Under the pieces are notes generated by a model. That model searched no databases and had not been told where the DNA came from. It saw only the letters and a program-made list of their open reading frames with translations. From the NCBI RefSeq assembly GCF_014205765.1, contig NZ_JACIIZ010000009.1, forward strand, positions 171,081 to 235,080: a stretch of DNA of 64,000 nt. Direction: 5' to 3'. Both the position numbers and the translations under genes were made by a program. Shown here piece after piece: positions 34,553 to 43,121 of the stretch. Within the stretch, counting starts at the first letter, position 1, and every line of letters starts with the position of its first letter. The stretch is from Nitrospirillum iridis (GTDB lineage: Bacteria; Pseudomonadota; Alphaproteobacteria; Azospirillales; Azospirillaceae).

Positions 34553-36466
34553 GTGACCCGTGCGGCCTCCCCTTCCCACTCCCCGTCTTCCGCCGACGCC
34601 GTGCGCTACCGGCCGGTGACGGTCAATCCCCTGCCCGTTGATCTGCGCCAGGACGCCAACGGCGTCTGGCATCTTCGATGCGCCGAGGAACTGGGCCCCT
34701 ATCCCCGGCACCTGCTGGAACGGCTGGAAGCCGTGGCGGCGGCGCATCCCGACCGCACCCTGGTGGCCCAGCGTGGCGCCGACGGCGCCTGGCGGCGCCT
34801 CAGCTACGCCCAGATGCTGGCGGACGCCCGCGCCATCGGCCAGGCCCTGCTGGACCGCGGCCTGTCACCGGAGCGACCCGTCGCCATCCTCTCGGGCAGC
34901 AGCCTGGACCACCTGCGCCTGGCCACAGGGGCGCTGTACGCCGGTGTGCCTTACTGCCCCGTGTCCGTCGGCTACTCCCTGCTGTCCCGCGATCATCAGA
35001 AGCTGCGCCTGGTCATGGAAACGGTGACGCCGGGCTTGGTCTTCGCCGCCGACGTGCCGGCCTTCGCCGCCGCCATAGCGGCAACAGTGCCTGACGACGT
35101 GGAAGTGGTGGCCTCCACCGGAACCCTGGCCGATCGGACCGTCACCCCGCTCGCCAATCTGCTGTCCACCGTTCCCACCACCGTGGATGCGGTCTATCGC
35201 GGCCTGCCCCCCGAAACGATCGCCAAGTTCCTCTTCACCTCCGGCTCCGCCAGCACGCCCAAGGCCGTCACCACCACCCAGCGCATGCTGTGCGCCAACC
35301 AGCAGATGCTGCTGCAAAGCTTCCCCGTTTTCGGGGAAGAGCCGCCGGTGATCGTGGACTGGCTGCCCTGGAACCATACCTACGGCGGCAGCCACAATGT
35401 CGGCATCGCCCTTTACAATGGCGGCAGCTACTACATCGATGATGGCAAACCCACGCCGCAGCACCTCGATGAGACCTTGCGGAACCTGAGGGAAATCTCA
35501 CCCACCGTGCACTTCAACGTGCCCAAGGGCTGGGAGGATCTGACGGCCGCGCTGGAAACGGACGCCGATCTGCGCCAGTCCTTCTACGCGCGCATGCGCA
35601 TGTTCTTTTTCGGCGGCGCCGGCCTGTCGCAGGCGGCCTGGGATAGGCTGGACCGGGTGACCGAGGCCCACTGCGGCGCCCGCATTCCGGTGTTCGCCGG
35701 ACTGGGCATGACGGAAACCTCGCCCTCCTGCCTGTTCACCACCGGCGGCTTCTCGCTGGGGACAAGCGCCGGCGCCCTGCTGCAGGCGGGCTATGTCGGC
35801 CTGCCCGCCCCGGGCTGCCGGGTGAAACTGGTGCCGGTGGGCGACAAGCTGGAGGCCCGCTTCGCCGGCCCCCATGTCATGCCCGGATACTGGCGAGCGG
35901 CCAAGCAGACAGCCGCCGCCTTCGACGCCGATGGCTATTACTGCACGGGTGACGGCCTGCGCTGGCTGGACCCCGCCCGCCCCGACCTGGGCCTGGTCTT
36001 CGACGGCCGGCTGACCGAAGACTTCAAATTGTCGTCCGGCACCTTCGTCAATGTCGGTCCCTTGCGCGCCAAGGTCATCACCGAGGGCGCCCCCTATGTG
36101 CAGGACGTGGTGATAACGGCGCCGGAGCGTGACGACCTGGGCCTGCTGATCTTCCCCAACCTGGAGGCCTGCGGCGCGCTGGCCGGGCTGCCCGCGGGCA
36201 CGGCGGCAGCGGAGATCCTGACGACAGAACCCGTGCGCCGGCAATTCCAAGCGCTGGTGGATAGGCTGGCTGCCAGCGGCACCGGCAGCGCCACCCGCGT
36301 CGCCCGCGCCCTGGTCCTGGCCGAACCGCCATCGCTGGACAAGGGCGAGGTCACCGACAAGCGCTCCATAAACCAGCGGGTGGTGTTGACCCAGCGCGCC
36401 GCAGTGGTGGAGGCGCTGTATGATGGCAGTGCGCCGGGGGTCTACCGCCCCCGTCCACCATCCTGA
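34553..36466 (+). CDS. fcs: Feruloyl-CoA synthetase
   Basis: A 637-residue AMP-forming acyl-CoA synthetase that activates ferulate or p-coumarate with CoA and ATP. It shows the P-loop-like FLFTSGSASTPKAVTTT (A3 motif), DWLPWNHTYGGSHNVG, FAGLGMTETSPSC (A5) and the GDGLRWLDP and FDGRLTEDFKLSSGTFV motifs near the end. The DWLPWNHTYGG wording is specific to the feruloyl-CoA synthetase group. GTG 34553, with an AGG five bases upstream, is preferred to upstream starts, which lack similarity. It closes the ech-vdh-fcs pathway: ferulate to feruloyl-CoA to vanillin to vanillate. Confidence 0.9.
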   Translation: MTRAASPSHSPSSADAVRYRPVTVNPLPVDLRQDANGVWHLRCAEELGPYPRHLLERLEAVAAAHPDRTLVAQRGADGAWRRLSYAQMLADARAIGQALLDRGLSPERPVAILSGSSLDHLRLATGALYAGVPYCPVSVGYSLLSRDHQKLRLVMETVTPGLVFAADVPAFAAAIAATVPDDVEVVASTGTLADRTVTPLANLLSTVPTTVDAVYRGLPPETIAKFLFTSGSASTPKAVTTTQRMLCANQQMLLQSFPVFGEEPPVIVDWLPWNHTYGGSHNVGIALYNGGSYYIDDGKPTPQHLDETLRNLREISPTVHFNVPKGWEDLTAALETDADLRQSFYARMRMFFFGGAGLSQAAWDRLDRVTEAHCGARIPVFAGLGMTETSPSCLFTTGGFSLGTSAGALLQAGYVGLPAPGCRVKLVPVGDKLEARFAGPHVMPGYWRAAKQTAAAFDADGYYCTGDGLRWLDPARPDLGLVFDGRLTEDFKLSSGTFVNVGPLRAKVITEGAPYVQDVVITAPERDDLGLLIFPNLEACGALAGLPAGTAAAEILTTEPVRRQFQALVDRLAASGTGSATRVARALVLAEPPSLDKGEVTDKRSINQRVVLTQRAAVVEALYDGSAPGVYRPRPPS

Positions 36467-36646
36467 GAGCCGGACGCGGGGGAGCCATCCAACCGACCGG
36501 TGTCGATTCCCCGGCTGGTGGTTCCCCTGGACGGCCAGAACAATTCCCGGGATACTCACCATCGCTATTGGCGCCCTTTCCCGGGCTGTTATAAGGGCGT
36601 GAACCGCCCACCCGCGCCCAAGCCCGTTTTTTTTGAGATCCCCCGC

Positions 36647-37192
36647 ATGCCGGCCCTGAAGAACACGACGCCCGCCACCGATCCTTCCGATATCGACGAT
36701 GTCTTGGAAGACACCTTGCCCGTGGCGGGGCCCGTGACGGGGCCCGCCACGGGCAAGGCTGAAACGGCGCTGGACTGCTCCAAGCTTGAGCGTTTCGTGG
36801 GCTTCAACCTGTCGCGGGCGGAAACCTTGGTGCGGCGCTTGGTGCTGGAACATCTGGCCCCTTGCCAGCTCACCCTGGCCGAATTCTCGCTGCTGAGCCT
36901 GGTGAGCGTTAACAAGGGCGTGAACCAGCGCCAAGCGGGGGAGGTTCTGGAAATCGCCCCGCCCAACATGGCCCATCTGGTTGATCGGCTGGCCAACCGC
37001 GGCCTGCTGAAACGGGTGCGCGGCCGGCAGGACCGCCGGGTACAAATGCTGAGCCTGTCGGAGGCGGGGCTGGAGATGTTGGCCCGTGCCGAGGGCCTGG
37101 TGGAGGAGCAGGAGGCCAGGGTCTCCGCCGTGCTGACCGCCGATGAACAGACCCAGCTGCTGGCCCTGCTGAACAAAATCCGCACGCTGTAA
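36647..37192 (+). CDS. MarR-family regulator, probable repressor of the ferulate operon
   Basis: A 181-residue regulator. An N-terminal tail of about 40 residues is followed by a MarR winged helix (LTLAEFSLLSLVSVNKGVNQRQAGEVLEIAPPNMAHLVDRLANRGLLKRVRGRQDRRVQMLSLSEAG is the diagnostic region, about residues 75-145). Similar regulators (FerC/FerR, CouR) control hydroxycinnamate genes and respond to the CoA thioester. It follows fcs by 180 bp. The N-terminal tail is partly coded by a 45-bp near-perfect palindrome (36714-36758), which may be an inserted element carried in frame. Confidence 0.85.
   Translation: MPALKNTTPATDPSDIDDVLEDTLPVAGPVTGPATGKAETALDCSKLERFVGFNLSRAETLVRRLVLEHLAPCQLTLAEFSLLSLVSVNKGVNQRQAGEVLEIAPPNMAHLVDRLANRGLLKRVRGRQDRRVQMLSLSEAGLEMLARAEGLVEEQEARVSAVLTADEQTQLLALLNKIRTL
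36714..36758. repeat. 45-bp near-perfect palindrome inside marR
   Basis: Two 22-bp arms with a single mismatch around one central G (36736). Outer arms of 16 bp are perfect: CCTTGCCCGTGGCGGG and its complement. It encodes an in-frame V-A-G-P-V-T-G-P-A-T-G stretch in the poorly conserved N-terminal tail. Confidence 0.85.
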
Positions 37193-37387
37193 GCGGCGCG
37201 CCCGATTCGGGCCAGCGCGCAAATTAAACAGGCTTTAGCTTTCTCCCTGGGCGACAACCACGAGCGAATCCGGCCCGCCGGATAGATAACGAACCGGTTG
37301 CAGGTCCGTGAAGGGCCGTCACCCCCCCTATGCGCGCCGATGAACCAGGGGGCGTTGACAGCCGGCGACGGGGCCCGTAATAGCTAT

Positions 37388-37465
37388 CTCCGGCAATGGA
37401 TTTCTGCCAGGCCGCCACCGGCGACCGAACCGCCCCTTTCACGGGGCTGATGATTCCTACCCTCG
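37388..37465 (+). ncRNA. Fluoride riboswitch (crcB motif)
   Basis: The core GGCAATGGATTTCTGCC, then AACCGCCCC, then GGGGCTGATGATTCCTAC follows the crcB-motif order (GG-x-x-ATGG, AACCGCC, GGCTGATG-x-x-x-CCTAC). The GGGG/CCCC pairing around TTTCAC forms the second stem. It ends about 32 bases before a CLC-family antiporter with fluoride-type signatures. Binding of fluoride should switch that gene on. Confidence 0.85.
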
Positions 37466-37496
37466 GTGTCTTTCACCTGACGGTCGGAGTCTGTCC

Positions 37497-38915
37497 ATGC
37501 CCTATCCTTACTTCAGTTCCGGATCCCGCTTTATGATTCCCTGCCGCCTGATGGCGTCCTGGGCCGCGCAGACGCGCGCGCTCCTGAAATGGCTTTTGCT
37601 GACGGCACCTCTGGCCGCCGTGATCGGCAGCGCCTGCGCCCTGTTCCTCTGGGGGCTGGACAGGGCGACCCAAGCGCGTTTCGACCATCCGGGTCTGCTT
37701 TACGCCCTGCCCCTGGCTGGCATCGTCATTGTCTGGGTATATGGCCGCTTCGGCGGACGGGCAGACGGCGGCAACAACCTGATCGTGGACCAGATCCATG
37801 AGCCGGGTGCCGGCGTGCCGCTGCGCATGGCGCCCCTGATCCTGCTCACCACCATCGCCACCCACCTGTTCGGCGGCTCCGCTGGCCGGGAGGGCACGGC
37901 GGTGCAGTTGGGCGGCAGCCTGGCCAGCGGTTTCGCCCGGCTGGTGAAGCTGCCCCCCGCCGATACGCGCCTGGTCCTGATGGCCGGGGTGGCCGCTGGT
38001 TTCGGCGCCGTGTTCGGCACCCCCATCGCCGGCGCCATCTTCGCCCTGGAGGTGCTGAGCTTGGGTCAAATCCGGTATGAAGCCCTGCTGCCGTGTCTGA
38101 TCGCCGCCCTGGTGGGCGACTGGAGCTGCCATGCCTGGGGGATTGAGCATACCGCCTATGGCATCGCCGCCGGCAACGGTGGCTTTCACCTGCAGGGCCT
38201 GCTGCTGGCCAAGGTGACGCTGGCGGCGGTGGTGTTCGGCTTGGGGGGGCTGGCCTTTTCCGAAGCCTCGCACGGTGCCGCCAGCCTTGTCCGCCGCCTC
38301 TGCCCCCAACCACTGCTGCGTCCCGTGCTGGGTGGCCTGCTTCTGATCGCCTTGGTTCAGCTGCTGGGCACGCGTGACTATCTGGGGCTGGGTGTGTGGT
38401 CGACCGATCCCCGCGCCGTCACCCTGCCCGGCCTGTTCAGCGCCGGATCCTATCATCCCTTGAGCTGGTTGTGGAAGGCGCTGTTCACCATCACCACGCT
38501 GGCCACGGGCTTCAAGGGCGGCGAGGTGACACCGCTGTTCTTCATCGGCGCGGCCCTGGGCCATGCCCTGGCGGGCATCCTGGACGCCCCGACCGATCTG
38601 CTGGCCGGTCTGGGCTTTATCGGGCTGTTCGCGGCCGCGGCCAACACGCCGTTGGCCTGTACCCTGATGGGGATTGAACTGTTTGGCGCCGCCCACACGC
38701 CTTACATCGCCGTCGCCTGCTTCGTCGCCTACGCCTTCAGCGGCCACTCCGGCATTTACTTGTCGCAGCGCATCGGCGTGCCCAAGGCCCCGCTGAGTCC
38801 ATCCTTACCCCCTGGGGGCACCTTGCGGCAGGCGCGGGAGCTGCCACCGGCCCCCGTGACCCTGCATCGCCAGATCCGCGTTCTCCTCAAGCGCAGATTG
38901 CGACGTCGCAATTAG
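37497..38915 (+). CDS. CLC-F type fluoride/proton antiporter
   Basis: A 472-residue CLC-family membrane protein. In place of the chloride-type GSGIP it carries [10 protein letters not shown], and it has [11 protein letters not shown] (the gating Glu), [14 protein letters not shown] and [19 protein letters not shown]. The GNN and GREGT forms belong to the fluoride-exporting CLC-F branch. Together with the fluoride riboswitch 30 bp upstream this makes fluoride export highly likely. ATG 37497 has GGAG eight bases upstream. Its last four bases overlap the convergent parB stop. A copy of the origin-type motif (38801-38818) is embedded near its 3' end, coding a likely dispensable cytoplasmic tail. 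Confidence 0.9.
   Translation: MPYPYFSSGSRFMIPCRLMASWAAQTRALLKWLLLTAPLAAVIGSACALFLWGLDRATQARFDHPGLLYALPLAGIVIVWVYGRFGGRADGGNNLIVDQIHEPGAGVPLRMAPLILLTTIATHLFGGSAGREGTAVQLGGSLASGFARLVKLPPADTRLVLMAGVAAGFGAVFGTPIAGAIFALEVLSLGQIRYEALLPCLIAALVGDWSCHAWGIEHTAYGIAAGNGGFHLQGLLLAKVTLAAVVFGLGGLAFSEASHGAASLVRRLCPQPLLRPVLGGLLLIALVQLLGTRDYLGLGVWSTDPRAVTLPGLFSAGSYHPLSWLWKALFTITTLATGFKGGEVTPLFFIGAALGHALAGILDAPTDLLAGLGFIGLFAAAANTPLACTLMGIELFGAAHTPYIAVACFVAYAFSGHSGIYLSQRIGVPKAPLSPSLPPGGTLRQARELPPAPVTLHRQIRVLLKRRLRRRN
38801..38818 (+). repeat. Origin-type motif within the CLC gene
   Basis: ATCCTTACCCCCTGGGGG, a full match to the consensus, inside the coding sequence near the C-terminus. Confidence 0.6.
38897..38912. 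promoter_or_regulatory. Candidate parS palindrome, copy 2
   Basis: ATTGCGACGTCGCAAT, a perfect 16-bp palindrome across the convergent ends of the CLC and parB genes. Confidence 0.6.
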
Positions 38916-39775
38916 CGCAGGATCTCGTCCAGGCGCCGGCGCAGCTTCTCCAGCCGCTCCCGGTCCCCGGCCGCGAGGCCGGACGGACCAATCTCGACCT
39001 GAGCCAGGTCCCGCTCAATACGGGTGATGAGACGTGAGGCAGGCATTGGCGGCTTGGGCGTGGTCGGTGGCTCAGCCGTTTCGGATGGCTTGCTGGCCGC
39101 ACGCAGCGCCTTGATGGTGGCGCCGGCCTTGATCAGGCCCCACAGGCGATGGCGGGCGGCGTCATCCTCCGCGTCCGCCAGAATGAACAGGTGGCTTTTG
39201 CTCACCTGGCCGCGATACTCGGGATATTCCGCCAGGATGCTCTCCGGCAGGCGCACCAGGGCCAGCAGGCGCGACACCTCGGACTTGCTGAGACCCACGG
39301 CGCCGGCCAATTGATCCTGAGTATAGCGATGGGCCTCGCCCAAGCGTGACAAGCCCCAGGCCACCTCCAGCGTGTCCAGGTCCTGACGTTGGAGATTCTC
39401 GATCAGCGCGATCTCATCCACCCCACCCTGGGTGACGATGGCGAAGATGGTGGGTTTGCCCAGCAGGCGGTGCGCGCGCCAGCGGCGTTCGCCGGCGGCG
39501 ATCATATAGCCACCCTCCGCCCGCTTGCGCACGACGATGGGTTGAATCAGCCCCTGGGTCCCGATGCTGTCCGCCAGTTCCTTCAGGGCCGTCTCATCGA
39601 AATGGCGGCGCGGCTGGTCCGGATTGGGAGACACCTGGTCCAGGTCCAGCTCCACCAGCTCCGGGAAATCCTCCGACGTGCCGTACAGCTTGTTGAGCGG
39701 CTTGGCCGTGGCGGGCAACAGGCTGGCCGCTGTCGCCGCCAGGGCGGGATTGGTGCGGGCCAGTTTACGCGACAT
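38912..39775 (-). CDS. parB: ParB-type partition protein
   Basis: A 287-residue centromere-binding protein. The N-terminal ParB/Srx CTP-binding domain has [35 protein letters not shown] (GERRWRA motif) and [22 protein letters not shown]. The helix-turn-helix is [27 protein letters not shown]-terminal charged region could dimerise. ATG 39775 was taken because the longer frame overlaps parA without similarity. The start overlaps the parA stop by 11 bp, so the two are coupled. It should spread from parS and, with ParA, segregate this replicon. Confidence 0.93.
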   Translation of the reverse strand: MSRKLARTNPALAATAASLLPATAKPLNKLYGTSEDFPELVELDLDQVSPNPDQPRRHFDETALKELADSIGTQGLIQPIVVRKRAEGGYMIAAGERRWRAHRLLGKPTIFAIVTQGGVDEIALIENLQRQDLDTLEVAWGLSRLGEAHRYTQDQLAGAVGLSKSEVSRLLALVRLPESILAEYPEYRGQVSKSHLFILADAEDDAARHRLWGLIKAGATIKALRAASKPSETAEPPTTPKPPMPASRLITRIERDLAQVEIGPSGLAAGDRERLEKLRRRLDEILR

Positions 39776-40751
39776 GGGCAACGTCCTCTCCATCCGCCTC
39801 AAGCAGGGCTTGGGCAACCTCGCGGAAAGGTGCCACGGTTGCCGGGTCGGATGCCACATCGATGGTGGGCTGTCCGGCGGCCACGGATTGGGGGAAGATG
39901 GTGGCGCGTGGCACCGGCGTGAAGATGCGGATCGCGCCGCCGAAGCGGGCCTCCAGATCCGCCAGTGTCGCCCGGTCCTGGGTATGGCGGGCGGTGTACA
40001 TGGTGGGCAGGATGCCGATGACGCTGAGGTCCGGGTTACCGCGGCGGCGCACCTTGCTGATGGTGTCCAGCAACAAGGGCACGCCCATCAGCGCCAGCAT
40101 CTCCGTCTGCACCGGAATCAGCACGCCGTCGGCCGCCGCCAGCGCGTTCAGGGTCAGCATACCCAGGTGCGGTGGACAATCGATCAGGATGTAGTCATAA
40201 GCCCGGCGCACCATGGCCAGCCGCTCGCGCAGCACCAGAGTGCCCATGGGCTCGGCGATCAGTTCGGTTTCCGCCGCCGACAGCAGGATGGTGGAGGGCA
40301 GCAGGTGGAAGCGCCCGTCGCACACCGGCACGGCGGCCTGGCCCGTGGCCTGGTCCTTCAGCATGACGTGATAGGTGGTCTTGCCCGCCTCCGACATGTC
40401 CGCCTGGCTGATCCCCAGATGCACGGTGGCACTGGCCTGGGGGTCGGCATCCACCAGCAGCACGCGCTGGCCCAGTGCGGCCAAGGCGGCGCAGATGTTG
40501 ACGGACGCGCTGGTCTTGCCCACGCCGCCCTTCTGGTTGGACAGGGCGATGATGGTTGCCGTCTGCCGGGCGCGGCGGCGGGGGGTGAGCAGATCGATGA
40601 CCGCCTGGGGAATCTTTTCCCCCCCGGTTTCCCAGCGCGAAATGCGCCCCTTATCGTACTTGCGGCCCAGGCTGGCGTTCAGCCAGTCGGCGAAGGTCTG
40701 TTGGGTTTCGCCCCGCGCTTCGCGCGCAATCCGCAATGCGGCGCCATCCAT
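39765..40751 (-). CDS. parA: ParA-type partition ATPase with N-terminal helix-turn-helix
   Basis: A 328-residue ATPase. The first 80 residues form an XRE-like helix-turn-helix (ALRIAREARGETQQTFADWLNASLGRKY, then ISRWETGGEKIP), as in type Ia plasmid ParA proteins that repress their own operon. The deviant Walker A SNQKGGVGKTSASVN, VDADPQASAT and the Walker B YILIDCPPHLG follow. ATG 40751 has AAGGGA at suitable distance. It lies between repA and parB on the same strand. Confidence 0.93.
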   Translation of the reverse strand: MDGAALRIAREARGETQQTFADWLNASLGRKYDKGRISRWETGGEKIPQAVIDLLTPRRRARQTATIIALSNQKGGVGKTSASVNICAALAALGQRVLLVDADPQASATVHLGISQADMSEAGKTTYHVMLKDQATGQAAVPVCDGRFHLLPSTILLSAAETELIAEPMGTLVLRERLAMVRRAYDYILIDCPPHLGMLTLNALAAADGVLIPVQTEMLALMGVPLLLDTISKVRRRGNPDLSVIGILPTMYTARHTQDRATLADLEARFGGAIRIFTPVPRATIFPQSVAAGQPTIDVASDPATVAPFREVAQALLEADGEDVAHVA

Positions 40752-40855
40752 GGCGTATCCCTTCCGTGCTTGGCCCCAAGATGTGGAGCAGCATAGAAGA
40801 AGCCCCACCACACGGTCAACTGGCGTCGTTGTGTTTCGTCAACGTCCACAACGCC

Positions 40856-40873
40856 GGTTGCGACGTCGCAACC
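40856..40873. promoter_or_regulatory. Candidate parS palindrome, copy 3
   Basis: GGTTGCGACGTCGCAACC, a perfect 18-bp palindrome between repA and parA. Together with copy 2 it brackets the parAB genes. Confidence 0.6.
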
Positions 40874-40890
40874 TTCATACCCGCCCCTAA

Positions 40891-40907
40891 CCCTTACCCG
40901 GCGGGGG
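40891..40907 (+). repeat. Origin-type motif at the 3' end of repA
   Basis: CCCTTACCCGGCGGGGG overlaps the repA stop codon. Confidence 0.5.
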
Positions 40908-42225
40908 ACTCCTTGCGGCGCGTAGGGGCGATGATCTCCACCCCCGTGATCGAGCCCGATGTCAGCGACGCGAGAACGCCCCGGATGCTGGCCTCATGGT
41001 TCATGCGCGCCGTCTGCGCCGTGGCGGGATGACCCGCCAGCAGGACCAGGCGGCGCTCACCCCGCGCCGTCTCCTCGATGCGCTCAACCTCCAGGTCGCG
41101 CAGCAGGGGGGCCGGCACGTTCTTGGCCAACAGGGCGTGCCGTGCCGCGGCCCACAGGGCGTTGGCGTCGTCCGTGTCGGGCAGGGGGGTGGATTCGACC
41201 ACCGCCGGCTCCAGCTTCTCCACCTTGCCGATACGGCGGGCCCGGCGGCCCACGCTGTGCCGTTCCCGCTCCAGGAAGGTGTCGGCCACCTCATCCTCGT
41301 CCTTGGCGAAGAAGTCCAGCGTGACCTCCTCCACCTTGCGGCCGCGGCGCACCATCTTCGCTTCCGGCATTTCCACCCGGAAGGGCGCTAGCTGGTTCAC
41401 CTCGGCGATAGCCCGGTCGATGGTGCGGGTGCGCAGGATACCGAAATCCTTGTACGCGCCCTCCGGCACGTTCAGCAGGCGGCGCAAAGTGTCGATGTCC
41501 AGCGCCAGGGACGGGAAGTCCATCTGGTAGCGCTGCATGCCGATCTCATAGAGTTTCAGGGCATAGGTGCTGGTGACCTTGACCATGGCCGGACCGGAGA
41601 GCCGCGCCCACAGCTTGGAGGCGCGCTGCAGTTCCAGGAAGGCGTCGGTGAACTGGAAGTGGATATCGGCGCTGTCGTTCTCGATCTCCTCCTCCGGGCG
41701 GACATAGCTGCTGAGGATGCGCAACTCGGCGCGCGACCGGCGGCCACGGAAGGGTCCGATGACCACCAGGCTGGACTCGTAGATTTCCTTCACCGCGTCG
41801 AAGATGCGCTCGTTGCCCTTGTGGTTGCCGCGCACCACCTTCTTCGGCAGGCGATAGAGCTTATTGGCGAAGTTCTGGCTGCCGGCCAGGTGGATCATGA
41901 AGTTCAGCATCTTCTGCGCCGGCAGCGACAAGCGCGAACCGTTGGCGGGGTAGGAATAGACCGCCTCCGCCGCCTTGATCAGATGCTTGTAGCCGTCGCG
42001 CTCAAAGGTCGTCGCCGCCACCTTGGCCGTCAGGCCCAGCGTGTTCTCCTCCACCAGAACCGGCACCGCCGGCTCCAGCCCCCGATCAGCGTCCATGTCG
42101 ATGACGATGCCGGGCACCGCCACGTCCTGGGGACGATAGGGCATCAGCGCGTCCTTTGATGACACAAGGCGATCAGCCGCCAGCCCGGACGGTCTCAAGA
42201 CCGGTTTATCGCTTTTGCGCGCCAT
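40894..42225 (-). CDS. repA: Plasmid/chromid replication initiator (Rep_3-like)
   Basis: A 443-residue initiator. The central part (about residues 85-310) resembles the two winged-helix domains of Rep_3/RepB-type iteron-binding initiators: RLSLPAQKMLNFMIHLAGSQ, SADIHFQFTDAFLELQRASKLWARLSGPAMVKVTSTYALKLYEIGMQRY, then LDIDTLRRLLNVPEGAYKDFGILRTRTIDRAIAEVNQLA. The latter is the typical D-L-R-x-L-L-x-V-P-x-x-x-Y-x-x-F motif. A roughly 120-residue C-terminal extension is not recognised. It sits first in a repA-parA-parB set, and the 900 bp upstream of its start are packed with iterons. This establishes that the window is from an autonomous replicon. Confidence 0.88.
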   Translation of the reverse strand: MARKSDKPVLRPSGLAADRLVSSKDALMPYRPQDVAVPGIVIDMDADRGLEPAVPVLVEENTLGLTAKVAATTFERDGYKHLIKAAEAVYSYPANGSRLSLPAQKMLNFMIHLAGSQNFANKLYRLPKKVVRGNHKGNERIFDAVKEIYESSLVVIGPFRGRRSRAELRILSSYVRPEEEIENDSADIHFQFTDAFLELQRASKLWARLSGPAMVKVTSTYALKLYEIGMQRYQMDFPSLALDIDTLRRLLNVPEGAYKDFGILRTRTIDRAIAEVNQLAPFRVEMPEAKMVRRGRKVEEVTLDFFAKDEDEVADTFLERERHSVGRRARRIGKVEKLEPAVVESTPLPDTDDANALWAAARHALLAKNVPAPLLRDLEVERIEETARGERRLVLLAGHPATAQTARMNHEASIRGVLASLTSGSITGVEIIAPTRRKESPAG

Positions 42226-43121
42226 GCCATCATCCCGTGAACGAATGGCGGCACTGTATGGGCTTCCTTACACGGGCCGCAAGTAAGGAAAGGGTCTAAG
42301 GCCCTGATTTCCCATATCCTTACTCCCTGGGGGTGAACTGGCGTTCAGCCCTTACGCCCTGGGGCGGCAGGCGACTCGCCCCCACCGGTAGGGATAAATC
42401 CCCCAACTGGTAAGCATGATGGCGAAAAAACCCAGGATCCGCCGGGACTTGAGCGTCCTAGAATCCTTTTTGAAAAGGAACACCTATAAAAGCAGGCTGT
42501 TTTTGGAGGTTAAAGGCTCAACCAGCTTGAACCGGACAGCCCTAACACACGATCTGCAGCGACTCGTGAGGTAAGGATGGATACCTCGGCCGCCATCCGA
42601 ACAGCGGCAGGGACATCCGGACGTCATGATCCATTCCCGAACCGTCCCCGCTTGCGAAAGCCTTACCGCGTGGGGGATGGGCGCGGCTGTATCCTTACCG
42701 TCTGGGGTCGATTGAAGGATCATCCTTACACGCTGGGGGCACGCGATGGCCCGCCCACCCTGTGGAAATGCCAACTAACGCTTTGTAACTGCGTGGGTAA
42801 TGGGTTGGCGGGCTGGCAATGCGGGTTCGGCGAGGCGATGTATCCAGGAATCGACCCCACGGCGTAAGGATAGGCGACCAAGTCCAGTAAATGCGCGGAG
42901 TCGCGTTCCCCCGGGACGTAAGGATGTGTTTCTTGTGCCGCGGGTCACGGGGCGTACCGGCCGGAAAGCGCGACTCGCCCCCATCGGGTAAGGATACCGG
43001 CCAGGCAGCGCATCAACGTTCCCCCAGCCGGTAAGGCTGGACCCCCGAACGGTAAGGATGGCATCACCCCGATCCCAGGCGTGGCCTGGTCCCGCAAGTC
43101 ATGGGGGCAGGGTGGACCCGA
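42226..43121. other. Probable replication origin (iteron region), no gene
   Basis: About 900 bases between repA and the next gene carry at least thirteen copies or part-copies of ATCCTTACC-N3-TGGGGG. A somewhat AT-richer stretch lies at about 42410-42540, which could be the melting region. Short frames here are not convincing genes. Confidence 0.75.
42316..43059. repeat. Iterons of the replication origin
   Basis: Forward copies start at 42316, 42349, 42661, 42691 and 42722. Reverse copies start at 42379 (degenerate), 42400, 42855, 42908, 42978, 43021 and 43042; a half copy GGTAAGGAT lies at 42570. Forward copies dominate the repA side and reverse copies the far side, so the array is largely inverted about 42.8 kb. 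Confidence 0.8.

Noticed and set aside
36591-36634. Run of eight T residues before marR as an intrinsic terminator of fcs
   Set aside because: The nearest hairpin (GGGCG-TGAAC-CGCCC at about 36595-36609) is 17 bases away from the T-run, too far for a standard terminator.
42577-42991. Short frames in the origin region
   Set aside because: They run across iterons, lack ribosome sites and have no similarity.
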